DNA of 49,675 nt from Limosilactobacillus kribbianus. GTDB taxonomy: Bacteria; Bacillota; Bacilli; Lactobacillales; Lactobacillaceae. The translations under genes and the position numbers were made by a program. Shown here in pieces: positions 7,945 through 16,762 of the stretch. Location of the stretch: positions 1-49,675 of the forward strand of contig NZ_JAOVYZ010000009.1 in assembly GCF_026413145.1 (NCBI RefSeq), written 5' to 3'. How positions within the stretch are numbered: the stretch's first letter is position 1; every line of letters begins with the position of its first letter. The notes beneath the pieces were generated by a model, which ran no database searches, was not told the origin of the DNA, and was given only the letters and a program-made list of their open reading frames with translations.

Positions 7945-9906
7945 GTGAGTTACCAGGCACTATACCGGGTTTGGCGTCCCCAGCGTTTCGACGAGCTTGT
8001 CGGCCAACAGATTGTGACCCAAACGTTGAAAAACGCCATTATCACCCACCAGATCAGCCATGCCTACCTCTTCGCCGGACCACGGGGTACCGGGAAGACC
8101 TCGGCGGCCAAGATTTTTGCCAAGGCGGTCAACTGCCACCATTCTGAGGACGGCGAACCCTGCAACAAGTGTGAGATCTGCAAGGCGATCACCAACGGGC
8201 AGCTCAACGACGTGATCGAAATTGATGCGGCCTCCAACAACGGGGTCGAGGAGATCCGGGACATTCGCGACAAGGCCAAGTACGCGCCAACCCAGGCCGA
8301 CTACAAGGTCTATATCATCGACGAAGTGCACATGCTGTCGACGGGGGCTTTCAACGCTCTGTTGAAGACCCTGGAAGAACCACCGGCCAACGTGATCTTT
8401 ATCCTGGCGACGACGGAGCCGCACAAGATCCCCTTGACGATTATCTCCCGGGTTCAGCGCTTCGACTTCCGGCGGATCTCCGCTCAAGACGCCTTTGACC
8501 GGATGAAGTACATCCTGGACCAAAAGAAGGTGGACTACGAGGAGAAGGCTCTCTGGGTGATTGCTAACGCCGCCGAGGGGGGAATGCGGGACGCCCTGAG
8601 CATTCTCGATCAGGTGCTGTCCTTTAGTGACAATCAGGTTAAGCTCGACGATGCCTTGCTGGTGACCGGCAGCGTGACTAAACAGCTGCTGAAGAAGTAC
8701 TTCTTGGAGGTGGCTCAGCAGCAGAGCGCCGCGGCCCTGGACACCATGCAAAAGATCCTCGGCGAGGGAAAGGACGGCCAGCGCTTCATTGAAGACCTGA
8801 TCGCCTTCATTCGCGACGTTCTGCTCTACCAGGAATCGCCGAAACTGATCGTGGTTGCCAGCACTGGTCTCAAGGATGAGGACTTTCAGGAGCTGAGCAA
8901 GGCGGTTGACGCGACGACCCTCTACCAGATGATCGATGAACTGAACGATATCCAAGAGGAGATGCGCTTCACCACTCATCCCGACGTTTACCTGGAGGTC
9001 CTGACGGTCAAGCTTTGCCAGATCAGGGCGCCAAAGCAGGTCTCGGCGACATCGTCAGCCCCTCAAGCACCAGTAGCTCAGGGACAGGCGGCCCAGTCTA
9101 ATTTGGCGGCCAACCAGGTGATCCAGCAGCTTCAACAAGAAGTCCAGCAGCTCCAGCAGACGGTCAAGAACCTTGCTGCTAATCCGTGGGCGCAGAATAG
9201 CGCCAAGCCAAGCAAGCCCCGGGTCCAGCAGCGGAATGTGCAGGTAAACCTGAACCAGGTTTATCCAGTCTTGGGTGCTGCCACGCGGAAGGACCTGGTG
9301 AACATCCAAAATCTTTGGGGCGATATGCTCAATCATTTGACGGTTCCCCAGCGTTCGCTCCTTCACGTTTCGAAGCCGGTGGCGGCCAGTGGCAGCGGAG
9401 TGATCGTTGCCTTTGACTACGCCTTCCTCTTTAAGGAAGCAACGACCGACGAAAACTTAACGACAGCGATGGAGCAGGCCTTACAAAGCCTGATGGGCAC
9501 GGAACACCGGGTGGTCTTCGTGCCGAAGAATAAGTGGCCGCAGATTCGCCAGACCTATATCAAGGAACACGGCCTGGACAAGCGGCCCGCCCGGCAAAAG
9601 GCCACCGTTAAACCGACCTCAGCGTCGGCGGTACCACAAGCGCAGCCACGACAGGCTGAGTCGACTGCGCTGCCCAATCCGACTTCGGCTGCTGCTAAGA
9701 CGGTAACCGCACCGCCGCAGCCGACGCCAGCACCGTCATCGGCGGCACCACTGCCGGAAGAACCACCGCTTCCTGATGAGCCCCCGGCTCTGGAAGACGA
9801 CGCGGCCCCTCAGGAAGGCGATGACGCTGGCAGCCAGACCACGGATCCAGTTGCCGCCGCTAAGCAATTGTTTGGCGATGACATTGTGAAAATTGAAGAT
9901 AATTAA
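7945..9906 (+). CDS. dnaX: DNA polymerase III subunits gamma/tau
   Basis: Clamp-loader ATPase that organises the replicase. The 653-residue protein has an AAA+ core with Walker A GPRGTGKT (45-52), a zinc module (Cys64, 73, 76, 79) and DEVH Walker B (126-129). A glutamine-rich linker near 390-410, a tau-like domain and a long Pro/Ala/acidic tail follow. The GTG start is preceded by AAAGGAAGG, and TATAAT at 7902-7907 may be its promoter. I saw no A-rich slippage site for a separate gamma form. It leads a tight run through rsmI. Confidence 0.96.
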   Translation: MSYQALYRVWRPQRFDELVGQQIVTQTLKNAIITHQISHAYLFAGPRGTGKTSAAKIFAKAVNCHHSEDGEPCNKCEICKAITNGQLNDVIEIDAASNNGVEEIRDIRDKAKYAPTQADYKVYIIDEVHMLSTGAFNALLKTLEEPPANVIFILATTEPHKIPLTIISRVQRFDFRRISAQDAFDRMKYILDQKKVDYEEKALWVIANAAEGGMRDALSILDQVLSFSDNQVKLDDALLVTGSVTKQLLKKYFLEVAQQQSAAALDTMQKILGEGKDGQRFIEDLIAFIRDVLLYQESPKLIVVASTGLKDEDFQELSKAVDATTLYQMIDELNDIQEEMRFTTHPDVYLEVLTVKLCQIRAPKQVSATSSAPQAPVAQGQAAQSNLAANQVIQQLQQEVQQLQQTVKNLAANPWAQNSAKPSKPRVQQRNVQVNLNQVYPVLGAATRKDLVNIQNLWGDMLNHLTVPQRSLLHVSKPVAASGSGVIVAFDYAFLFKEATTDENLTTAMEQALQSLMGTEHRVVFVPKNKWPQIRQTYIKEHGLDKRPARQKATVKPTSASAVPQAQPRQAESTALPNPTSAAAKTVTAPPQPTPAPSSAAPLPEEPPLPDEPPALEDDAAPQEGDDAGSQTTDPVAAAKQLFGDDIVKIEDN

Positions 9907-9928
9907 AATAGTAAAGGATGATTGAATT

Positions 9929-10237
9929 ATGATGCGCGGAATGAACATGCAACAGATGATGAAGCAGGCCAAGGCCATGCAAAAGAAAATGATGGCCGAA
10001 CACGAGGAACTGACTAAGCAGGAGTTTGTCGGCAAGGCTCCCGACGACATGGTAACGGCAACCTTCACCGGTGACAACAAGCTGGTCGACCTCAAGATCA
10101 ACAAGGAAGCCGTTGATCCCGACGATATCGACATGCTCCAAGACCTGGTCGTTGCTGCAATTAATGACGGCATTAGCAAGGTCAACGACGCGACGCAAAA
10201 GTCCCTGGGCAAGTACACCCGTGGGATGGGGATGTAA
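9929..10237 (+). CDS. ebfC: YbaB/EbfC-family nucleoid-associated protein
   Basis: Small dimeric DNA-binding protein nearly always encoded between dnaX and recR. The 102-residue sequence is Met- and Lys-rich at the start ([17 protein letters not shown]), followed by the family fold and a [13 protein letters not shown] segment. Two adjacent ATG codons allow a start one residue later. The gap to recR is 3 nt, so the two are probably translated together. Confidence 0.92.
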   Translation: MMRGMNMQQMMKQAKAMQKKMMAEHEELTKQEFVGKAPDDMVTATFTGDNKLVDLKINKEAVDPDDIDMLQDLVVAAINDGISKVNDATQKSLGKYTRGMGM

Positions 10238-10240
10238 TCC

Positions 10241-10840
10241 ATGCAGTACCCGGAACCACTTGCCAAGCTGATTGAGAGCTACACCAAACTCCCGGGAATC
10301 GGCCAGAAGACGGCGACTCGGCTGGCCTTTTACACATTGGGCATGGAAGATGATGACGTGACCAACTTCGCCAAGTCACTTCTTTCCGCTAAACGGGACC
10401 TGCATCCCTGCAGCGTTTGTGGTAACATCACCGAGGACGATCCCTGTCCGATCTGCAAGGACAAGACCCGTGATCGTTCCAAGATCCTGGTGGTGGAACA
10501 ATCCCAGGACATCATGGCGATGGAGCGGATGCACGAGTACCATGGCCTCTACCATGTCTTAGAGGGCGTGATCTCGCCCGTTGCTGGAACCGGCCCGGAA
10601 GACATCAACATCACCAGCCTGCTGAAGCGCCTGAAGGCTAACGATGAGGTCAAGGAGGTCATCATTGCCACCAATGCCTCTGCGGACGGGGAGCTGACGG
10701 CCGGCTACTTAGCCAAGCTAATCAAGCCGGCGGGAATCAAAGTCACTCGCCTGGCCCACGGACTTTCGGTCGGGGCCGACATTGATTATGCCGATGAGAT
10801 GACGCTCTTTAAGGCGGTTCAAGGACGAACGGAGATGTAA
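10241..10840 (+). CDS. recR: Recombination mediator protein RecR
   Basis: Acts with RecF/RecO in loading RecA at gaps. The 199-residue protein has an N-terminal helix-hairpin-helix ([13 protein letters not shown]), a four-cysteine zinc finger (CSVC...CPIC), and a Toprim domain ([12 protein letters not shown]...[14 protein letters not shown]). The glutamate/aspartate positions of the Toprim fold are present. It is followed after 2 nt by the next gene. Confidence 0.95.
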   Translation: MQYPEPLAKLIESYTKLPGIGQKTATRLAFYTLGMEDDDVTNFAKSLLSAKRDLHPCSVCGNITEDDPCPICKDKTRDRSKILVVEQSQDIMAMERMHEYHGLYHVLEGVISPVAGTGPEDINITSLLKRLKANDEVKEVIIATNASADGELTAGYLAKLIKPAGIKVTRLAHGLSVGADIDYADEMTLFKAVQGRTEM

Positions 10841-10842
10841 GC

Positions 10843-11091
10843 ATGCTATTTAAGCATCCAAAACACGAAATTGAAAAGCAACGCAACCAGCACCTCCTGA
10901 ACACGATCTACGCGGTCAAAGGCAGCTGGGACCATGCCAAGGAAACGGAGCGGGCGGTCTACGAGGCCAACGTCAGCTCGGAGCTCAGCGATCGGGCCCA
11001 CATGCAGGAGCAGAAGTACCTTTACTTGTACCGCCTGGCGCGCAAGTACCACGTGCACGGCCAGCTCAACCAGGGCGTGATTGGTCATTAG
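10843..11091 (+). CDS. yaaL: YaaL family (DUF2508) small protein
   Basis: An 82-residue, highly charged, mainly helical protein of unknown function. Its place between recR and tmk is the standard position for DUF2508/YaaL in Firmicutes, and the identification rests on that context plus length and composition. No membrane segment or signal peptide is visible. Confidence 0.8.
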   Translation: MLFKHPKHEIEKQRNQHLLNTIYAVKGSWDHAKETERAVYEANVSSELSDRAHMQEQKYLYLYRLARKYHVHGQLNQGVIGH

Positions 11092-11105
11092 AAGGGATGA
11101 AGACC

Positions 11106-11759
11106 ATGAAAGGAAAGTTTATTTCTTTTGAAGGATCCGACGGTGCCGGAAAGACTAGCGTCCTGCGGGCAATCCGGGCCGATTTGGAAAAGCAGTTGGG
11201 AGCTGCAGCGGTCATGTACACCCGGGAGCCGGGTGGTGACCACATTTCGGAACAGATTCGCCAGATCCTGATGGACAGCAAGAACACCGCCATGGATGCC
11301 CGCACCGAGGCACTGCTCTTTGCGGCGGCCCGGCGCCAGCACGTGGTCGCTGACCTTAAGCCAGCTCTGGCGGCGGGGAAGGTGATCCTGTGCGACCGCT
11401 ACGTCGATAGTTCGATTGCCTACCAGGGGGCGGCCCGCCACCTCGGTGAGCAGGAGGTCTGGCAGATCAATCAGTTCGCCATCGACGGATTGATGCCGGA
11501 ATTGACGATCTATCTGGACATCCCGACCGAACTGGGCTTAAAGCGGATCGCCACCCACCGGACGGATGAAGTTAATCGTTTGGATAAGGAACAGCTAGAT
11601 TTCTATCACGCTGTTCGCCATTCCTACCTGCGCTTGGCAGAGAAAGAGCCAGCGCGGATCAAGACAATTGACGCCAGCCAATCCCTTGACCAGGTGATTG
11701 CTGACGTCAAGGCTGCCATGCACGCCAAGTTTACCGATCTATTTGCCAATGAATTCTAA
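11106..11759 (+). CDS. tmk: Thymidylate kinase
   Basis: Phosphorylates dTMP to dTDP in dTTP synthesis. The 217-residue protein has P-loop EGSDGAGKT (9-17), the EPGG motif that contacts the substrate, and DRYVDSSIAYQG. I chose ATG at 11106 because GAAGGG (11091-11096) is then 9 nt upstream; the in-frame ATG at 11097 touches the ribosome site. It lies 4 nt or so before the darA ribosome site. Confidence 0.95.
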   Translation: MKGKFISFEGSDGAGKTSVLRAIRADLEKQLGAAAVMYTREPGGDHISEQIRQILMDSKNTAMDARTEALLFAAARRQHVVADLKPALAAGKVILCDRYVDSSIAYQGAARHLGEQEVWQINQFAIDGLMPELTIYLDIPTELGLKRIATHRTDEVNRLDKEQLDFYHAVRHSYLRLAEKEPARIKTIDASQSLDQVIADVKAAMHAKFTDLFANEF

Positions 11760-11771
11760 GAGGTGATTACC

Positions 11772-12092
11772 ATGAAGATGCTCGTCGTGATTGTCCAGTC
11801 CAAAGACAGCAACCGCCTGCGCAAGGCGCTGACTGCCGCGCACATTCAGATGACCCAGCTTTCCACGACCGGGGGCTTTTTGCGCGAGGGCAACGCCACC
11901 TTCCTGATTGGGATTGAAGATGACCGGGTTCAGGATGTCCTGGACGTGATCAAAAAGAACGCCAAGTCGCGCGAACAGTACATCACGTCACAGATGCACG
12001 ATGTCGAAGGCGGCTCGGCCCTTCCAGTCAACGTCAAGGTCGGGGGTGCCACGGTGTTCGTCCTGCCGGTTGATCAGTTTATCAAATTTTAA
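11772..12092 (+). CDS. darA: Cyclic di-AMP receptor, PII-like
   Basis: Member of the YaaQ/DarA/PstA family, trimeric PII-like proteins that bind c-di-AMP. The 106-residue sequence has the characteristic N-terminal NRLRKALT...TTGGFLREGNATFLIG segment that forms the nucleotide pocket, and a C-terminal strand with GGATVFVLPVDQF. The ATG at 11772 has GAGGTGA 5 nt upstream; a GTG at 11763 overlaps that site. Downstream targets of the family are largely unknown. A KimA-type K+ importer, another family linked to c-di-AMP, is encoded in this window. Confidence 0.93.
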   Translation: MKMLVVIVQSKDSNRLRKALTAAHIQMTQLSTTGGFLREGNATFLIGIEDDRVQDVLDVIKKNAKSREQYITSQMHDVEGGSALPVNVKVGGATVFVLPVDQFIKF

Positions 12093-12105
12093 GTGAGGGA
12101 TTAGC

Positions 12106-13128
12106 GTGACAACGAGTGCACAGCCACGGGCAGAACAGCTTCAGCCCCAAGTCGTTGAGCGATTAAAGCAGGTTTTAAATCATCATGAACTGGCTCACGC
12201 CTACCTGCTGGTGGGACCCACCGGCTCGGGCAAAGGAGAAATCGCGCGGTGGCTTGCCCTGCGCCTTTTCTGTTTGCACCCGGTGAACAATGAACCGGAC
12301 CTGACCTGCGCGGAGTGTCAGCGGATCCTGACTGGCAATCACCCAGACATCGTAACGGCTGCGGCGACGGGGCGGCAGATCAAGGTTGATGAGATTCGCC
12401 ATCTGAAGGCCGAATTTACCAAGAGCGCGATGGAGGGGAACCAGAAGATCTTCATCATCAGGGATGCAGAGAAGATGACTACCGGAGCGGCCAACAGCCT
12501 ACTCAAGTTTATTGAGGAACCCGGCCCGGGGGTCTATATCCTGATGCTGACCAGCAACAAGAGTGCCGTTTTGCCAACGATCCGTTCTCGGACCCAGGTG
12601 ATCGAGATGCAACCCCTGTCGCGGACGGCACTTTTGGAAGAACTAGCCAAGGCGGAGGTCCCACTTGAGCAACGCGCCGTGGCGGTCGGCTTGACCGACT
12701 CCGTCACCGAGGTTCAAAATTGGTGTCAGGAAAATTGGCTCGGCCAGGCGATTGCCGGGGTCAGCAAATGGTACAACCAGGTTAGCCAGGGGAACATGCT
12801 GGCCTTTGTTTCGGTGCAGACCGTGATCCAAAAACTGGCGACAGACCGGGAAAAGCAGCAGGTGCTCCTCGACCTGATCACCCTGATTTGGCGTGACACC
12901 CTCCTGGTAGCCAATGGTGTTACCGGTGCCGATCGACTGCACTTTCTTGGCGCCCAGGCGCAATTGCAGGCGGTGGCCGGTCAGTACACGATGGCCCAGC
13001 TGCTGGCGGTCAGCCAGTTAACCTTGGGGATTCGTCACCAGCTCAGTCAGAACATTAACTTTCAAAACATTGTTGAACAATTGACGATTCAGATCGTCCA
13101 GACCTTGCGGGGGCAAAAGCATGAGTGA
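12106..13128 (+). CDS. holB: DNA polymerase III delta' subunit
   Basis: Clamp-loader subunit partnering DnaX. The 340-residue protein has an AAA+ fold with GPTGSGKG (37-44), two cysteines CAEC (68-71) that resemble part of the zinc module, the NSLLKFIEEPGPGVY segment and the SRTQVIEM sensor region. The GTG start is preceded by GAGG. The last 8 nt overlap yabA. Confidence 0.94.
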   Translation: MTTSAQPRAEQLQPQVVERLKQVLNHHELAHAYLLVGPTGSGKGEIARWLALRLFCLHPVNNEPDLTCAECQRILTGNHPDIVTAAATGRQIKVDEIRHLKAEFTKSAMEGNQKIFIIRDAEKMTTGAANSLLKFIEEPGPGVYILMLTSNKSAVLPTIRSRTQVIEMQPLSRTALLEELAKAEVPLEQRAVAVGLTDSVTEVQNWCQENWLGQAIAGVSKWYNQVSQGNMLAFVSVQTVIQKLATDREKQQVLLDLITLIWRDTLLVANGVTGADRLHFLGAQAQLQAVAGQYTMAQLLAVSQLTLGIRHQLSQNINFQNIVEQLTIQIVQTLRGQKHE

Positions 13129-13471
13129 ACAAAAAGCAAATGAGAATATTTATGACCGCTTTGCCCAGGTGACCAAGCAGACCCGGGAATTGGTGGCCAA
13201 TATGGAGCAGCTGCAGAACCAGATTACCGAGGTTCTGGAACAAAACGTGGAACTTTCGATTGAAAACGACCACCTGCGCCAGGCAATCAAGAAGATGAAA
13301 AACGTCAACGGGGAGCCGCAGCTGTCGGGATCGCGGCAGAACTTAAAGGAACTCTACCAGCAGGGCTTCCACGTCTGCAGCGAATACTTCGGTAAGCGGC
13401 TGGCGCCGGGTGAATCCTGCGCCTTCTGTACCGACGTGATTTTTGGCCACGATCCGGATCAAGCAAAGTAG
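13121..13471 (+). CDS. yabA: Replication initiation control protein YabA
   Basis: Binds DnaA and DnaN to restrain initiation. The 116-residue protein has the expected N-terminal coiled coil (about 10-62), a linker, and a C-terminal zinc site formed by His84, Cys86, Cys100 and Cys103 (HVC...CAFC). It overlaps holB by 8 nt, suggesting coupled translation. Confidence 0.95.
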   Translation: MSEQKANENIYDRFAQVTKQTRELVANMEQLQNQITEVLEQNVELSIENDHLRQAIKKMKNVNGEPQLSGSRQNLKELYQQGFHVCSEYFGKRLAPGESCAFCTDVIFGHDPDQAK

Positions 13472-13478
13472 GTGAAAC

Positions 13479-14345
13479 ATGCAACAGATTAGCAGTTTTA
13501 AGAATCAAACGGGGGGCTGCCTCTACCTGGTACCGACCCCGATTGGCAACCTCGACGACATGACTTTTCGGGCGATCAAGACCCTTCAAGACGTTGACTT
13601 AATTGCCGCCGAGGATACCCGTCACACCCAGCAGCTGCTCAATCACTTTGAGATCAGCACCCGGGAGATCAGCTTTCACGAGCACAACACCGAGCAGCGG
13701 ATCCCCGAATTGATTGCTAAGCTCAAAGACGGGCAAAAGATTGCCCAGTGCAGCGATGCGGGAATGCCATCGATTTCGGATCCCGGCAAGGAACTGGTGG
13801 CCGCGGCGGTCAAAGAGGGAATTCCGGTTGTCCCCTTGCCGGGTGCCAATGCTGGATTGACGGCATTGATTGCCTCCGGTCTGGTTCCCCAACCCTTTTA
13901 CTTTTACGGCTTTTTAGAGCGCAAGCACCAGCAGCAAGTGACCGCCCTAGAGGAACTGGTTAACCGTCCGGAGACGATGATCTTCTATGAAGCCCCGCAC
14001 CGCCTGAAGAAGACGTTGGCGACGATGGCCGAGGTCTTCGGAGACGAGCGACCGGCCGTCCTCGCCCGGGAGCTGACCAAGCGCTACGAGGAATTCAGCC
14101 GGGGAAGCCTCGGTGAGTTGCGGGACTGGTTTGAAAGCCACGAAGCCCGGGGAGAGTTTGTCGTCCTTGTGGCGGGGAACCCGCATCCAAATAAGCAAGA
14201 AGACGCGGGCCAGCCCCAATCGCTTCAGGAACAGATCGACGCGGCGATTGTCGACGGTCTGTCGACCAACGCCGCCATCAAACTGGTGGCCAAGCGTAAC
14301 GGCATCAAACGTCAGGACCTCTACAAGCAGTACCACAACCTCTAG
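13479..14345 (+). CDS. rsmI: 16S rRNA (cytidine1402-2'-O)-methyltransferase
   Basis: SAM-dependent tetrapyrrole-methylase-fold enzyme that 2'-O-methylates C1402 in the decoding centre. The 288-residue protein contains the family motifs VPTPIGNLDDMTFRA, AAEDTRHT, SDAGMPSISDPG and PLPGANAG. It lies 7 nt after yabA, and the next gene follows after a GAAGGGGG ribosome site. Confidence 0.95.
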   Translation: MQQISSFKNQTGGCLYLVPTPIGNLDDMTFRAIKTLQDVDLIAAEDTRHTQQLLNHFEISTREISFHEHNTEQRIPELIAKLKDGQKIAQCSDAGMPSISDPGKELVAAAVKEGIPVVPLPGANAGLTALIASGLVPQPFYFYGFLERKHQQQVTALEELVNRPETMIFYEAPHRLKKTLATMAEVFGDERPAVLARELTKRYEEFSRGSLGELRDWFESHEARGEFVVLVAGNPHPNKQEDAGQPQSLQEQIDAAIVDGLSTNAAIKLVAKRNGIKRQDLYKQYHNL

Positions 14346-14358
14346 AAGGGGGATTTAA

Positions 14359-15114
14359 ATGGACTTACAACAAAACAAACAAACCTATGAAATGCCCCAC
14401 CTTTTGACCTACTACGAGTGTGACGATACCGGTCATCCCAGTCTCAGCATGGTCTTGAGCATGATGACGATGGTTTCCGATGCCCACAGCATGTCACTGG
14501 GGATGGATACCGCAACGGTGCAAGCTACCGGAGGCGCCTGGGTGATTACCGCCTATGAGGGAGAATTTACCAAAGAGCAGCCAACCTTTGGCGACACTGT
14601 AATTCTGGGTACCCGGGCCCTGGCCTACAACCGCTTCTTCGCTTTGCGGGAGTTTTGGCTAACCGACCCGGATCACCGGATCAAATACGCCCACTTTCGG
14701 GCCAACTTTGTCTTTATGAACTTGGAGAAACGGCAGTTGATGTCAATCCCCAACGAGCTGATCAGTCGCTTTGACTCGCCGCAGGAGAAGCGGCTGCCCC
14801 GGCTCGCCCGGCCCGCTGAGCTCACGGATCCGGACAAAGAACAGGAGTACCGGGTGCGCTACTTTGACATCGATGTCAACCACCACGTCAATAACGCCCG
14901 CTACTTTGACTGGTTGCTAGACCCGCTGGGGAGCCAGTTCTTGCGGACCCACCACCTGACCAAGATGGCGATTAAGTATGAGCATGAGGTTCGTGAGGGC
15001 GTCACGGTCACCAGCCGTTGCCAGGAGCTTGATGAACCAAACCAGCTGACCAGTCGCCATGCGATCGTAGTGGACGGCCAGACCTGTGCCCAAGCCGAAT
15101 TCCACTGGGCCTAA
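14359..15114 (+). CDS. Acyl-ACP thioesterase
   Basis: Hydrolyses acyl-ACP to free fatty acid and ACP. The 251-residue protein has two hot-dog halves: an N-terminal one with TGGAWVITAYEGEF and a C-terminal one with FDIDVNHHVNNARY, typical of the bacterial FatA/FatB-like family (PF01643). It is a usual neighbour of rsmI in lactobacilli. A strong terminator follows, so this gene ends the dnaX-rsmI cluster. Confidence 0.9.
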   Translation: MDLQQNKQTYEMPHLLTYYECDDTGHPSLSMVLSMMTMVSDAHSMSLGMDTATVQATGGAWVITAYEGEFTKEQPTFGDTVILGTRALAYNRFFALREFWLTDPDHRIKYAHFRANFVFMNLEKRQLMSIPNELISRFDSPQEKRLPRLARPAELTDPDKEQEYRVRYFDIDVNHHVNNARYFDWLLDPLGSQFLRTHHLTKMAIKYEHEVREGVTVTSRCQELDEPNQLTSRHAIVVDGQTCAQAEFHWA

Positions 15115-15125
15115 ATAATTAGTAA

Positions 15126-15159
15126 AAGAAGTCATTTCGCGTGAAATGGCTTCTTTTTT
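15126..15159 (+). terminator. Terminator after the acyl-ACP thioesterase
   Basis: AAGAAGTCATTTC (15126-15138) pairs with GAAATGGCTTCTT (15143-15155) around a GCGT loop, with one G-U pair, and runs into T7. Confidence 0.92.
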
Positions 15160-15203
15160 ATTAATATTTGATCCTTTCACTGTGGTGATAGGGGCGAATG
15201 TTC

Positions 15204-15209
15204 TATAAT
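15204..15209 (+). promoter_or_regulatory. Putative -10 of the polyphosphate operon
   Basis: TATAAT lies 40 nt before the first gene's start. I see no convincing -35 at the right distance, so only the -10 is proposed. Confidence 0.4.
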
Positions 15210-15249
15210 TGACAATAGATGAAGAATTATCAAGATAGGAGTGGTTGGC

Positions 15250-16761
15250 GTGAAGAATTCATTGACTGCAGTGATTTATTTGGAGCCTGACCAGGTAAGC
15301 CTGCGCATCTTGGAACTCCCCAAGGGCCGGGTGATTAATGACGTCCGTTCGGGAGAATTAATGGTTGGCAGGGGCAACATTGCCAATTATGCCCAGAATA
15401 TGGAAGCCATTGTGAATAACCTGGAGGGCTTTAAGCAGCTGCTGAAAGATTATCAAGTTGAAGACGTTCATTTCTATGGGGCAATTGAGGACCTCGATCC
15501 GGTCGACGCCCGTTACGTCGGTGACCAGTTAGAAGTTCGAACCGGATTGAAGGTGCAGTGGCTCAACAACAATCAGCTGATGGCCCAGACAATGGGCTGC
15601 GTTGTAACCATCCTGCCTGAATTCAAGGAATTGAGCAAGCACTGCCTGTACCTGCTGACACTGGGGTTGGACTCGGTAACGCTGGCCTTCTTTCACCACG
15701 GCAATTTTGAAAAGCAGTGGGACCTCGATCTCGGGGGTGCCAAGATTAGCCGGCTTGTCCAGCGGCTGCGGCAGACGACCACGAATCCACAGGAAATTAT
15801 CCAGGACTACATCAATTCCAAACTGGAATACATTGCACCGGAATTGAAGCGGAAGAAGCGGACGGTGCTGCTGATTCAAAACGCACCGGTCCTCAACCAT
15901 CACTACATTTCGCGGGGCGAACACCTGGCGGAAGTTCCTGAAGCACCATTGGACAAGGCTGACCAGGAGCTAGGCGTGCGGCCGGGCAGCCACGGCGCCT
16001 GGATTAGTAGTGCCCTGACCGATGCCCAGCGGCGGGTCAACCTACCGAACTATCTGGTGATTGCTCGGACTGCCCACCTAGTTCATCCGCTGAGCATTTA
16101 CGTCACCGACATTTCGATGATGGATGGCCTGGTTAATGGGACGATTAACGCAGGGGCCCAGAGCCAGATTAATAAGATGATCCGGACCTCGGCCGACGAT
16201 ATTGCCCAGCGTTACGGGATTGACATGGCCCACCAAGAGTTCGTGACCAAGTTTGCCTGCCAGTTCTTCGACCAATTGCGGCCGATTCACCGGCTGGATA
16301 ACCACGCTCGCCTGTTGCTGGAGATTGCCAGCAAGGTCGACGACATCGGAAACTTTATTAACCAAAAGGGCCATTACCGGCACTCGGCCTACATCCTGGA
16401 GGCCAACCCGTTGATCGGCCTGTCGGACAAGGACAACCAGATTATCGCCGAGGTGGCTCGTTATCACAGCGCCGAATCACCAACGGCCACCCAGGCCCAC
16501 TACCGGCAAATGGATGATGACATTCAGCTGACGGTGGCCAAGCTGGCGGCCATCTTGCGGCTGGTTGATGCGCTGGATGACTCGCGCCAACAGAAGATTT
16601 CGGCGATTAAGCTAAAGCTGACGAGTGATCAGGTATTGAAGATCAAGGCCACGGCCAACGATGACCTGGTCCTTGAAAAGTGGTCATTTAGCAAAAAATC
16701 CAAGCTATTCAATGACGTCTTCGGCATTCAGCCGGTATTGATTGAGAGGGGCGAAAACTAA
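15250..16761 (+). CDS. Ppx/GppA-like protein with degenerate phosphatase motifs
   Basis: The 503-residue length and the order of an ASKHA-like N-terminal half and an HD-like C-terminal half (about 338-450, with NINxxGHxRHSAYIL-like NFINQKGHYRHSAYIL) match long exopolyphosphatases. However, the N-terminal nucleotide/phosphate loop, normally DLGSNS, reads YLEPDQVS (10-17), and the second loop, normally DTGGAS, reads LTLGLDSV (136-143). Both phosphate-binding loops therefore look lost. The GTG at 15250 has AGGAG 8 nt upstream; a GTG at 15241 overlaps that site. It ends 1 nt before ppk. It may bind polyphosphate or regulate its partners rather than hydrolyse; this is inference. Confidence 0.85.
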   Translation: MKNSLTAVIYLEPDQVSLRILELPKGRVINDVRSGELMVGRGNIANYAQNMEAIVNNLEGFKQLLKDYQVEDVHFYGAIEDLDPVDARYVGDQLEVRTGLKVQWLNNNQLMAQTMGCVVTILPEFKELSKHCLYLLTLGLDSVTLAFFHHGNFEKQWDLDLGGAKISRLVQRLRQTTTNPQEIIQDYINSKLEYIAPELKRKKRTVLLIQNAPVLNHHYISRGEHLAEVPEAPLDKADQELGVRPGSHGAWISSALTDAQRRVNLPNYLVIARTAHLVHPLSIYVTDISMMDGLVNGTINAGAQSQINKMIRTSADDIAQRYGIDMAHQEFVTKFACQFFDQLRPIHRLDNHARLLLEIASKVDDIGNFINQKGHYRHSAYILEANPLIGLSDKDNQIIAEVARYHSAESPTATQAHYRQMDDDIQLTVAKLAAILRLVDALDDSRQQKISAIKLKLTSDQVLKIKATANDDLVLEKWSFSKKSKLFNDVFGIQPVLIERGEN

Positions 16762-16762
16762 T

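Noticed and set aside
7960-8979. A 339-codon open frame opposite dnaX, and many similar long antisense frames elsewhere
   Set aside because: They lie fully inside well-identified genes, have Arg/Val/Leu-rich low-complexity translations and no ribosome sites; they are shadows caused by GC-rich third positions.
7945-9906. Programmed frameshift in dnaX producing a short gamma form
   Set aside because: No A-rich slippery sequence followed by an early stop was seen near the end of the AAA+ part.
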